From Desulfovibrionaceae bacterium (GTDB lineage: Bacteria; Pseudomonadota; Gammaproteobacteria; Burkholderiales; Burkholderiaceae_C): a stretch of DNA of 6,510 bases. The stretch's first letter is position 1, and each line of letters starts with the position of its first letter. A program made the position numbers and the translations under genes. Shown here piece after piece: positions 1 to 6,031 of the stretch. Below the pieces are notes generated by a model. It was given only the letters and a program-made list of their open reading frames with translations. It had not been told where the DNA came from and did not search any database. Where the stretch lies: assembly GCA_009778355.1 (NCBI GenBank), contig WRJY01000191.1, forward strand, positions 1 through 6,510. Direction: 5' to 3'.

Positions 1-3
1 CCA

Positions 4-1188
4 TCACATCCGCTCAAAAATCGCCGCAATCCCCTGCCCGCCGCCGATGCACATGGTGACCAGGGCGTATTTGCCGCCAATGCGGTGCAACTCGTGCAGC
101 GCCTTGACGGTGATGACCGTGCCGGTGGCGCCTATGGGGTGGCCCAGCGAGATGCCCGAACCGTTGGGGTTGACCTTGGCCGGGTCGGCGCCCAGGCCCT
201 TGGTGACGGCGCAGGCCTGGGCGGCGAAGGCTTCGTTGGCTTCGATCACGTCCATCTGTTCCAGCTTCAGGCCGGTTTTGGTCAGCGCCAGTTGGGTGGC
301 GGGCACGGGGCCGATGCCCATGATTTTTGGATCGACCCCGGCGTGCGCGTAGCCGACCAGGCGCGCCAGCGGCGTGGCCCCGCGCGCCTTGGCGGCGGCG
401 GCTTCCATCAGCACCACGGCGGCGGCGGCGTCGTTGATGCCGGAGGCGTTGGCGGCGGTGACGGTGCCGTCTTCCTTGACGAACACCGGCTTCATCTTCT
501 GGAAGTCTTCCAGCTTGGCGCCGGGGCGGAAGTGCTCGTCCTTGTCGAACGCCACTTCGCCTTTTTTGCTCTTGAGCATGACGGGCGCGATCTGGCCGGC
601 AAAGCGGCCTTCGGCCCAAGCGCGTTCGGCGCGGCGGTGGCTTTCCAGCGCCAGCGCGTCCTGCTCTTCGCGGGTGATGCCGAATTGCCTGGCGACGTTT
701 TCGGCGGTGACGCCCATGTGGACGGTCTGGAACGGGTCGTGCAGCGCGCCGACCATCATGTCCACCATTTTGGCGTCGCCCATGCGGGCGCCCCAGCGGG
801 CGGTGAGGCTGGCGTAGGGCGCGCGGCTCATGTTTTCGGCGCCGCCGCCCACGGCAATGTCGTACTCGCCCAGCAAAATGCCCTGGCTGGCGCTGACGAT
901 GGCTTGCAGGCCCGAGCCGCACAGGCGGTTGACGTTCATGGCCGGCGTTTCCTTGGGGCAGCCGCCGTTGATGGCCGCCATGCGCGACAGGTACATGTCG
1001 CGCGGCTCGGTGTTGACGACGTGGCCGAACACCACGTGGCCCACGTCTTTGCCTTCGACTTGGGCGCGCGCCAGCGCCTGCCTGACGACCAGCGCGCCCA
1101 GATCGACGGTGGGAATGTCCTTCAGGCTGCCGCCAAAGGTTCCGATGGCGGTGCGCACACCGCTGACGACGACGACTTCACGAGCCAT
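4..1188 (-). CDS. bktB: Beta-ketothiolase BktB (acetyl-CoA C-acyltransferase, thiolase II family)
   Basis: Cytosolic thiolase that condenses two acyl-CoA units (acetyl-CoA with acetyl- or propionyl-CoA) to 3-ketoacyl-CoA, or cleaves it in reverse. In Burkholderiales it supplies polyhydroxyalkanoate synthesis and short-chain fatty acid turnover. The 394-aa product starts MAREVVVVSGVRTAIGTFGG and keeps all thiolase signatures: nucleophile Cys90 in NRLCGSGLQA, the NEAFAAQ motif near 318-324, His350 in GISLGHPIGATG and Cys380 in MCIGGGQG. Length and residue numbers equal those of Cupriavidus BktB as I remember it. The ATG at 1188 is chosen because an AGGAGA lies 8 nt upstream and the family N-terminus begins there. 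The frame stays open far upstream through the opposite strand of ypfJ, a GC-rich artefact. It is divergent from ypfJ, and its stop codon is 3 nt inside the left window edge. Paralogues PhaA and AtoB are the alternatives; the sequence resembles BktB most. Confidence 0.95.
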   Translation of the reverse strand: MAREVVVVSGVRTAIGTFGGSLKDIPTVDLGALVVRQALARAQVEGKDVGHVVFGHVVNTEPRDMYLSRMAAINGGCPKETPAMNVNRLCGSGLQAIVSASQGILLGEYDIAVGGGAENMSRAPYASLTARWGARMGDAKMVDMMVGALHDPFQTVHMGVTAENVARQFGITREEQDALALESHRRAERAWAEGRFAGQIAPVMLKSKKGEVAFDKDEHFRPGAKLEDFQKMKPVFVKEDGTVTAANASGINDAAAAVVLMEAAAAKARGATPLARLVGYAHAGVDPKIMGIGPVPATQLALTKTGLKLEQMDVIEANEAFAAQACAVTKGLGADPAKVNPNGSGISLGHPIGATGTVITVKALHELHRIGGKYALVTMCIGGGQGIAAIFERM

Positions 1189-1196
1189 GATTTCAA

Positions 1197-1202
1197 TCTC
1201 CT
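1197..1202 (-). promoter_or_regulatory. Ribosome binding site of bktB
   Basis: On the minus strand the sequence AGGAGA stands 8 nt before the ATG at 1188. It is the clearest Shine-Dalgarno in the window and decides the start against the much longer upstream open frame. No convincing -35/-10 pair was found upstream; CATACT on the minus strand around 1240 is a weak -10 candidate without a matching -35. Confidence 0.8.
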
Positions 1203-1277
1203 GCTTGAGTGATGAGGGTGGTGGGTGAAAAGCCGCAGTATGCCCCCACGCGGACGCTGACGGCGCATTACCATACG

Positions 1278-1350
1278 CTTCGCAACACAGAGGTTGCCGC
1301 GGAACGTTTTGGTCCCAGATCTTTCCCCTCCTCCACGAAAGAGGAGGGGA
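1278..1350 (+). repeat. Composite intergenic repeat, copy 1 (upstream of ypfJ)
   Basis: This stretch shares ordered blocks with 2304-2369 downstream of ypfJ: CTTC, GCAA, an exact 11-mer GAGGTTGCCGC (1290-1300 versus 2315-2325), GTTTTG (1306-1311 versus 2341-2346), then a C-rich/G-rich hairpin. GCAA and TTGC inside it can pair. The copies are diverged between the blocks. It fills most of the 210-nt divergent gap between bktB and ypfJ, so the promoters of both genes must lie in or beside it. Confidence 0.5.
1324..1350 (+). repeat. Perfect 10-bp inverted repeat (hairpin)
   Basis: TCCCCTCCTC (1324-1333) and GAGGAGGGGA (1341-1350) are exact reverse complements around the 7-nt loop CACGAAA. Neither strand carries a T-tract after the stem, so it is not a standard intrinsic terminator. 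It sits 48 nt before the ypfJ start and would fold in the 5' leader if transcription begins upstream. A REP-like or regulatory stem is more likely. Confidence 0.65.
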
Positions 1351-1398
1351 GCAAGAGGGCTTTCGCGGCGCCTTTACACGCAGAAACTGGATTGCATC

Positions 1399-2277
1399 AT
1401 GAGATGGGAAGGCAACCGCCAGTCCGACAACGTGGAAGACCGCCGCGGCATGGGCGCGGGCGGCGGGGGTGGTTTCGGCCTGGGCGGCGGCACGATCGGC
1501 ATCGGCGCGATCGTGCTGGCGCTGCTGGGCTGGGCGGTGTTCGGCATCAACCCGCTGACCACGCTCGGCCTGCTGTCGGGCGGCGCGCCGCCGGTACAAC
1601 AGCAGGCCCCGGCAGCCAAACCGCCGCCCGCCGGCGACAAGGACGCCGCCTTCGTCTCCACCGTGCTCGCCTCCACCGAGGACGCGTGGGGCCAGGTCTT
1701 TCAGCAGGCGGGCGGGCGCTACGCGCCGCCCAAAGTGGTGCTCTACCGGGGCATGACCCAAACCGCCTGCGGTATGGGGCAGGCGGCGATGGGGCCGTTT
1801 TATTGCCCCGCCGACAGCAAGGTGTACCTGGACCTGGACTTTTTCGACACCATGAGCCGCCAGCTCGGCGCGCCAGGCGTGTTCGCGCGCGCCTACGTGG
1901 TGGCGCACGAGGTGGGTCACCACGTGCAGCATCTGCAAGGCATTACCGGCAAGGTGGACGCGCAGCGTGGGCGTTTGGACGCGCGCCAGCAAAACGCCCT
2001 GTCGGTGCGGGTGGAGCTGCAGGCCGACTGCTACGCTGGCATCTGGGCCAACCACTCGGAGCAGGCGCGGCACTGGCTCGACCAGGGCGACATCGAATCG
2101 GCCCTGAACGCCGCCTCACGGATCGGCGACGACACCCTGCAACGCGAGCGCGGCGGCGCGGTGCGGCCCGACAGCTTTACCCACGGCTCCAGCGCCCAGC
2201 GCGTGCGCTGGTTCACGCAGGGCTACAAGAGCGGCAGCGTGCGGGCGTGCGACACGTTCAACGCGCAGCAGTTGTAG
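1399..2277 (+). CDS. ypfJ: YpfJ-family neutral zinc metallopeptidase, membrane anchored
   Basis: 292-aa protein of the putative neutral zinc metallopeptidase family (PF04228). The N-terminus MRWEGNRQSDNVEDRR is the family signature, as in E. coli YpfJ, and fixes the start at 1399; 35 further in-frame codons upstream are non-coding repeat. A Gly-rich stretch (17-31) is followed by one transmembrane segment (about 33-50), a Pro/Ala/Gln linker (61-80) and the catalytic domain. HEVGH at 170-174 gives two zinc ligands and the general base. Glu207 in ELQADCYAG is the likely third ligand. Cys124 and Cys136 flank a conserved-looking segment and could form a disulfide. The few basic residues before the anchor and family precedent suggest the catalytic part faces the periplasm. 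The physiological substrate of the family is unknown. No clear Shine-Dalgarno precedes the start. It stands alone, with a 275-nt gap to the next gene. Confidence 0.93.
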   Translation: MRWEGNRQSDNVEDRRGMGAGGGGGFGLGGGTIGIGAIVLALLGWAVFGINPLTTLGLLSGGAPPVQQQAPAAKPPPAGDKDAAFVSTVLASTEDAWGQVFQQAGGRYAPPKVVLYRGMTQTACGMGQAAMGPFYCPADSKVYLDLDFFDTMSRQLGAPGVFARAYVVAHEVGHHVQHLQGITGKVDAQRGRLDARQQNALSVRVELQADCYAGIWANHSEQARHWLDQGDIESALNAASRIGDDTLQRERGGAVRPDSFTHGSSAQRVRWFTQGYKSGSVRACDTFNAQQL

Positions 2278-2303
2278 GCTGGTCTGGCCCCTTTTTCCCG
2301 GCC

Positions 2304-2369
2304 CTTCCCGCAAGGAGGTTGCCGCAAAAAAGGCCGGGGTGTTTTGCTCCTTCCCCCTCTGGGGGAAGG
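2304..2369 (+). repeat. Composite intergenic repeat, copy 2 (downstream of ypfJ)
   Basis: Second diverged copy of the block pattern described at 1278-1350: CTTC, GCAA, GAGGTTGCCGC (2315-2325), GTTTTG (2341-2346) and a terminal hairpin. That hairpin is CCTTCCCCC (2349-2357) with GGGGGAAGG (2361-2369), a perfect 9-bp stem on a 3-nt loop. CCCGGCC (2297-2303) and GGCCGGG (2332-2338) add an outer pairing. It lies 26 nt after the ypfJ stop. No T-run follows, so rho-independent termination is not evident. Confidence 0.5.
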
Positions 2370-2460
2370 TTGGGATGGGGGCCACGGCGTCACTGCCGGA
2401 CACGCCTTTGGAGCCGCAGCGCTCACCCCCAGTCCTCCTCCTCCAGCGGTGGAGGGAGCG
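2345..2460. repeat. Pair of inverted REP-like units
   Basis: The 37-nt unit 2345-2381 (GCTCC-TTCCCCC-TCT-GGGGGAAGG, then a G-rich tail) is matched by the reverse complement of 2424-2460. The first 24 positions agree at 18 sites without gaps, and both end in a G-run. Each unit folds on itself: a 9-bp stem in the left and CCTCCA/TGGAGG around GCGG in the right. Two head-to-head palindromic units about 40 bp apart are the usual architecture of bacterial interspersed REP elements. This pair occupies most of the gap between ypfJ and the protease gene. No coding sequence is supported in this gap. Confidence 0.6.
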
Positions 2461-2536
2461 TTCAAATTCATGGGCGGCAGTCTTGTCTCTGGGGGCAGCA
2501 CGTGCAGCCAAGCCAAAGCAAAATCCCGGCGGCCCG

Positions 2537-2542
2537 TAGAAT
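2537..2542 (+). promoter_or_regulatory. Candidate -10 box of the protease operon
   Basis: TAGAAT matches the sigma-70 -10 consensus at four of six positions and stands 10 nt before the ATG at 2553. Transcription from it would begin close to that ATG and give an almost leaderless mRNA, consistent with the lack of a Shine-Dalgarno. A similar TAGAAT stands ahead of hisS. No good -35 box is visible at the expected spacing. Confidence 0.35.
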
Positions 2543-2552
2543 GATTCCCACC

Positions 2553-3950
2553 ATGAAAAAACCGCGCGCCCTGGCTCTGGCGGGGCTGTTGTGTGCCGCA
2601 TTGGCCGGGCCGCGTCCGAGCGCCTGGGCGCAAGCGCCGCAGGCAGCGCCCGCGCCGCCGCTGCCTGCAGGGGCGGCGGTCGTTTCCGCTGCTGCGCCCG
2701 CCGCCAGGCCGGGCGCGGGCGGCGGCGAAGCCGCTTCGCCGCCTTCGTCCTCGGCGCGTCAGATTTTCGAGCGCGCGCGCTCGCAACTGGTGCAGATCCG
2801 CACCGTGCTCAAGGGGCGCGCCAGCCAGGCGTCGGTCGGCTCGGGCTTTTTCGTGACGCCCGAGGGCCACATCGTCACCAACTTTCACGTCGTCGCGCAA
2901 GCGGCGCTCAAGCCGCGGCGCTACGACCTGGTGTATGTCGCCGCCGATGGCCGTGAGGCGCCGGCGGTGATTTTGCAGATCGACGCTCGGCACGATCTGG
3001 CGCTGCTCAAGGCCGGCGACGCCGCCGGCCGTCGCTTCGACGCGCTGCCGCTGCGCGCCGCCGGACAGGCGCTGGCGCAGGGCGAGCGCATCTATTCGCT
3101 GGGCAACCCGCTGGACGTGGGCTTTGCCGTCACCGAAGGTAATTACAACGGCCTGGTCAAGCGCAGCTTCTACCCGCAGATATTTTTCGGCGGCGCGCTC
3201 AGCGCCGGCATGAGCGGCGGCCCGGCGCTGGACGACAACGGCCAGGTCATCGGCGTCAACGTGGCGCGGCGCGTCGATGGCGAGCAGGTCAGCTTTCTGG
3301 TTCCGGCGAGCTTCGCCCAGGCGCTGCTGGCGGACAGCCGCGACGCCAGGCCGCTGGTCCTGCCGGCCTACCCGGCGCTGGTCGCGCAATTGCAGCAGCA
3401 CCAGGAGGAGTTGAGCGAGCGCTTCATCGGCCAGGGCTGGAAGCCGCAAACCCACCCGCGCTACCGCGTGCCGGTGCCCAACGACGAATTCATGCGCTGC
3501 TGGGGCAACAGCCAGGCTTCGCGCAACGGCGGCATGAGCCTGGAACGCTCGGATTGCGTGATGGACACGCGCATCTTTGCCGGTGACTTCAGCATTGGCT
3601 GGATCGCGGTGCGCCACGAAAGCTACGACGGCAGCAAGATCGGCCCGCTGCGCTACGCCATGCGCAATGCCCAGAGCTTTGGCAACGAGAACCTCGCCCG
3701 CGTCAGCGCATACCAGACGCCGCCGCAGTGCCGCGAGGACTTCATCGACCGCGCCGGCCTGACGTTGCGCGCCGTCATCTGCCTGCGCGCCTACAAAAAG
3801 TTGCCGCAGCTTTATGACGTGACGGTGCTGGTGGCTACGCTGGACCAATCCAGCGCCGGCGTGCAGGGGCGCTTTGACGCCAAGGGCGTCAGCTTCGCCA
3901 ACGCCCAGCGCCTGGCGCGCTACTACCTGGATGCCTACGCATGGAACTGA
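2553..3950 (+). CDS. Secreted trypsin/HtrA-like serine protease with novel C-terminal region
   Basis: 465-aa predicted periplasmic endopeptidase. Residues 1-26 form a signal peptide (MKKPR, hydrophobic core ALALAGLLCAALAG, probable cleavage after SAWA). An Ala/Pro/Gly-rich linker runs to about 66. A trypsin-like domain follows (about 68-260) with a complete catalytic triad: His112 in TNFHVV, Asp148 in HDLALL and Ser221 in GMSGGPAL. GSGFFVTPEGHIVTNFHVV is the HtrA/Deg-type beginning, but no PDZ domain follows. Residues 275-465 are a region I do not recognise, with Cys316, Cys335, Cys393 and Cys410, an even number suited to disulfides in the periplasm. An upstream in-frame ATG at 2541 would add only MIPT and overlaps the candidate -10 box, so 2553 is preferred. 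The 3' end overlaps the FHA gene by 10 nt, implying translational coupling. The substrate is unknown. Confidence 0.88.
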   Translation: MKKPRALALAGLLCAALAGPRPSAWAQAPQAAPAPPLPAGAAVVSAAAPAARPGAGGGEAASPPSSSARQIFERARSQLVQIRTVLKGRASQASVGSGFFVTPEGHIVTNFHVVAQAALKPRRYDLVYVAADGREAPAVILQIDARHDLALLKAGDAAGRRFDALPLRAAGQALAQGERIYSLGNPLDVGFAVTEGNYNGLVKRSFYPQIFFGGALSAGMSGGPALDDNGQVIGVNVARRVDGEQVSFLVPASFAQALLADSRDARPLVLPAYPALVAQLQQHQEELSERFIGQGWKPQTHPRYRVPVPNDEFMRCWGNSQASRNGGMSLERSDCVMDTRIFAGDFSIGWIAVRHESYDGSKIGPLRYAMRNAQSFGNENLARVSAYQTPPQCREDFIDRAGLTLRAVICLRAYKKLPQLYDVTVLVATLDQSSAGVQGRFDAKGVSFANAQRLARYYLDAYAWN

Positions 3951-5029
3951 ACCACGCCTGGCAGGCCGCCCGCGCCGTCATCGAAGTGCTAGACCGCGAC
4001 GGCCAGGTGCGTCAGGTGCACCGCATCGCGCGCTGGCCGCTGACGGTAGGCCGCGCGCTCGACAACGACCTGCCGATCGCCGACCCGTACATCGCCGCGC
4101 ATCACCTGCGCATCGCGCCGCTTGTCGGCGATGACGGCGATGGCAGCGGCGGCAATGACGGCAATGACGGCGAACAGGCCGCCGCCAGCCTGCGTCTGCA
4201 CGCGCTCGACAGCCTGAACGGCGTGCAGTGCGGGCGCCGCCGCCTGAGCAGCGGCCAGAGCCTTGACTTGGCTGCTGCCGCCGCTGCGCCGCTGGAGCTG
4301 CAACTGGGCCGCACGCGGCTGCGCCTGCGCCTGCCCGGCGAAACCCTGGCGCCCGAGCTGCCGCTGCAAGGCAGCCGCTCGCTCGCGCGGAGTCTGGCGC
4401 CCATAGCCGCCGCCGCGCTGGCGCTATTGCTTGGTCTCGGTTTCAATGTCTGGCTGGAAAACGACCCCGACGTCTTCGGCAAAGTCCTTGCCGGAACGCT
4501 GATCGGCGCCAGCGTTGCCGCCGCAGCGTGGTGCGGCCTGTGGGCGGTGCTGACCAAGGTCTTCGCGCGACAGTCGCGCTTTGGCTGGCACCTGAAAGTG
4601 CTGCTGTTTGCCGCCGTGCTGGAACTGGCGGCATCGGCGGCGCTCAGCCTGCTGGCGTTTTCGCTGTCCTGGCCCTGGGTGTCGGACTTCAGCTTCGTCG
4701 TCAGCTTCGCCATCGCCGCCGCCATGCTGTACCACCACCTGCTGGCGCTGGAAATCGCCCGCTCGCGCCTGCTGCGCGTGTTGGCGGCCTGCGGCCTGCT
4801 GGCCGCGGTCGGCATCGCGCTGTGGTCGCAACAAGAGCGCAATGGCCGCTTCGGCTCCGAGCTTTACATGAGCCACCTGTTCCCGCCCGCACTGCGCCTG
4901 GCCAAGGCCCAGCCGGTTGGCGCCCTGGTCGATTCGCTTGGCCCGCTGCAAGCCCAACTGGACGCCAAAGCCGAAAAAGCGCGCAACGAAGACGGCGATG
5001 ACGACGCCAGCGAATCCGACCCTGACTGA
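3941..5029 (+). CDS. FHA-domain polytopic membrane protein
   Basis: 362-aa protein. Residues 12-130 resemble a forkhead-associated domain, a phosphothreonine-peptide reader: TVGRALDNDLPIADPYIAAHHLRI (35-58, split here by GR at 37-38 and N42) and DSLNG at 90-94. The invariant Arg38 is kept, but the usual Ser of SRHH is Ala52 and NGT is NGV, so phosphopeptide binding may be weak or altered. A Gly/Asp/Asn-rich insert (63-79) lies in a loop. Five hydrophobic segments follow (about 151-171, 182-204, 220-243, 250-270, 278-297). Basic loops at 205-219 and 271-276 and acidic ones elsewhere fit a cytoplasmic FHA domain and a periplasmic, acidic C-tail (298-362). The start overlaps the protease stop by 10 nt, with only a weak GGA upstream, so coupled translation is likely. 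It does not match a named family I know; a partner or regulator of the upstream protease is inferred from context only. Confidence 0.8.
   Translation: MELNHAWQAARAVIEVLDRDGQVRQVHRIARWPLTVGRALDNDLPIADPYIAAHHLRIAPLVGDDGDGSGGNDGNDGEQAAASLRLHALDSLNGVQCGRRRLSSGQSLDLAAAAAAPLELQLGRTRLRLRLPGETLAPELPLQGSRSLARSLAPIAAAALALLLGLGFNVWLENDPDVFGKVLAGTLIGASVAAAAWCGLWAVLTKVFARQSRFGWHLKVLLFAAVLELAASAALSLLAFSLSWPWVSDFSFVVSFAIAAAMLYHHLLALEIARSRLLRVLAACGLLAAVGIALWSQQERNGRFGSELYMSHLFPPALRLAKAQPVGALVDSLGPLQAQLDAKAEKARNEDGDDDASESDPD
4127..4173 (+). repeat. In-frame degenerate 9-bp tandem repeat
   Basis: The unit GGC(G/A)ATGAC recurs: 4127-4135, a shortened GGCGAT copy at 4136-4141, then exact GGCAATGAC at 4151-4159 and 4160-4168, followed by GGCGA. 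It encodes the Gly-Asp/Asn-Asp insert (residues 63-79) in a loop of the FHA domain. The period is a multiple of three, so copy-number change would keep the frame. Confidence 0.7.
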
Positions 5030-5040
5030 CCGTGACCCTC

Positions 5041-5820
5041 ATGACCGCCCCGCCATCGCATGACCCGCGGCACGATCCGCGCCAGGCGCGCCAGTGGATC
5101 GCCCAGGCCGCCCGCATCGCCGTGCTCACCGGCGCCGGCGTCAGCGCCGAATCCGGCGTGCCCACCTTCCGCGACGCGCAGACCGGCTTGTGGACGCATT
5201 TCCGGCCCGAGGATTTGGCCACCGAGCAAGCCTTCCGCGCCCATCCGCAGCGCGTGTGGGACTGGTACGCCGAGCGGCGCGAGATGCTGCGCGGCGTGCA
5301 GCCCAACGCCGGACACCATGCGCTGACCGCTTTCCAGCAGCGTCACCCAGGCCGCCTGACGCTCATCACCCAAAACGTCGATGGCCTGCACCAGCGCGCC
5401 GGCAGCACCGGCGTGCTGGCGCTGCACGGCAACCTGTCCGCCGATCGCTGGCTCGACCCCTGCGCCCTGGCGCGCCGCCCGCAAGACGCCTGCCCCGTGG
5501 AGCGCGCCGAACCTGGCCGTCCGCCGCATTGCGCGCAGTGCGGCAATCTGGCGCGCCCCGACGTGGTCTGGTTCGGCGAAATGCTGCCCGCTGAAACCCT
5601 GGCCGCCGCCAGCCGCGCCGCGCGCGAATGCCAGGTCATGCTGGTTGCCGGCACCTCCGGCCAGGTCTATCCGGCCGCCGGCCTGGCGCTCCAGGCGCGA
5701 CAGGCCGGCGCCAAGGTCATCGTCGTCAATCCGGCGCCGACCGAACTGGATGAAGTGGCGCACGCAGTCCTCACCGGCACGTCGGCGCAGTTGCTGCCGG
5801 AGCTGCTCGATGGACAATGA
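5041..5820 (+). CDS. cobB: CobB/SIRT5-type sirtuin (NAD-dependent protein deacylase)
   Basis: 259-aa cytosolic enzyme that removes acyl groups from protein lysines using NAD, giving nicotinamide and O-acyl-ADP-ribose. The Rossmann NAD motifs are GAGVSAESGVPTFRD (31-45), TQNVDGLH (110-117), GTS (204-206) and VVN (228-230). His129 in LHGNL is the catalytic base. Tyr76 and Arg79 form the YxxR pair that in SIRT5 (Tyr102/Arg105) and E. coli CobB (Tyr92/Arg95) binds acidic acyl groups, so desuccinylase activity is likely besides deacetylation. Four candidate zinc ligands are Cys141, Cys151, Cys164 and Cys167; the first pair is spaced by nine residues instead of the usual two. The ATG at 5041 is preferred; a GTG at 5032 would add three residues, and neither has a clear Shine-Dalgarno. 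It begins 11 nt after the FHA stop and is probably co-transcribed with it. Confidence 0.93.
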   Translation: MTAPPSHDPRHDPRQARQWIAQAARIAVLTGAGVSAESGVPTFRDAQTGLWTHFRPEDLATEQAFRAHPQRVWDWYAERREMLRGVQPNAGHHALTAFQQRHPGRLTLITQNVDGLHQRAGSTGVLALHGNLSADRWLDPCALARRPQDACPVERAEPGRPPHCAQCGNLARPDVVWFGEMLPAETLAAASRAARECQVMLVAGTSGQVYPAAGLALQARQAGAKVIVVNPAPTELDEVAHAVLTGTSAQLLPELLDGQ

Positions 5821-5936
5821 TCTTTCAAAGTGAACAGCAAAAATGGGCCGCCGGACATGGACTTTCTCGACTCTTGAAGACTGGCAAACACTCCTGCCCC
5901 CAGGCGCCTGTCGGATTTTCGCCCACAAGCGCCGAT

Positions 5937-5955
5937 TTGCTTAAAATTTAAGCAA
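5937..5955. repeat. Near-perfect palindrome with 9-bp arms
   Basis: TTGCTTAAA and TTTAAGCAA are exact reverse complements around a single central A (5946). A second, outer pairing, AGCGC (5928-5932) with GCGCT (5963-5967), encloses it. The AT-rich dyad could be a protein operator or the tip of a hairpin. It lies about 100 bp upstream of the hisS -10 candidate, rather far for a classical repressor site. Confidence 0.75.
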
Positions 5956-5967
5956 TTTTGATGCGCT

Positions 5968-6019
5968 ACAGGCAAAAATCTTGGTCTACATGATGTTCAG
6001 ACATGAATTTTTGCCCTGT
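5968..6019. repeat. Long hairpin, 12-bp stem with one bulge
   Basis: ACAGG plus CAAAAAT (5968-5979) pairs with ATTTTTG and CCTGT (6007-6013, 6015-6019), leaving C6014 bulged and a 27-nt loop. The loop contains the small dyad ACATGATGT (5988-5996), and ACATGA recurs at 5988 and 6001. On the plus strand the right arm has a T-run, but GC-rich pairing follows it, so a terminator is unlikely. Confidence 0.65.
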
Positions 6020-6031
6020 GGCACGTTTCGC

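Noticed and set aside
85..1212. 375-aa plus-strand open frame antisense to bktB
   Set aside because: It is the complement of a certain thiolase gene, with Gly/His/Val-rich composition and no recognisable domain.
1189..2073. Upstream extension of the bktB reading frame to a 689-aa protein
   Set aside because: The extra residues are Arg/His/Ala-rich and run antisense to ypfJ, which has a clear family signature. The thiolase family starts at 1188, where a good Shine-Dalgarno exists.
2349..2369. Intrinsic terminator after ypfJ
   Set aside because: The 9-bp stem is strong, but neither strand has a T-tract after it; it fits a REP-like unit better.
1209..2552. Plus-strand open frame extending the protease gene upstream to over 900 aa
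   Set aside because: It overlaps ypfJ in another frame, has shadow-like composition and crosses the repeat region. The signal peptide beginning at 2553 marks the real N-terminus.
2592..2594. Lipoprotein cysteine in the protease signal peptide (Cys14)
   Set aside because: The residues before it are GLL, which do not match a lipobox, and a good signal peptidase I site follows at SAWA.
2223..3848. 541-aa minus-strand open frame antisense to the protease gene
   Set aside because: Arg/Ala/Gln/His-rich sequence typical of antisense frames in GC-rich DNA; the opposite strand encodes a complete protease triad and signal peptide.
4864..5928. 354-aa minus-strand open frame antisense to the sirtuin
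   Set aside because: Shadow of a gene with full sirtuin motifs; no domain and no ribosome binding site.
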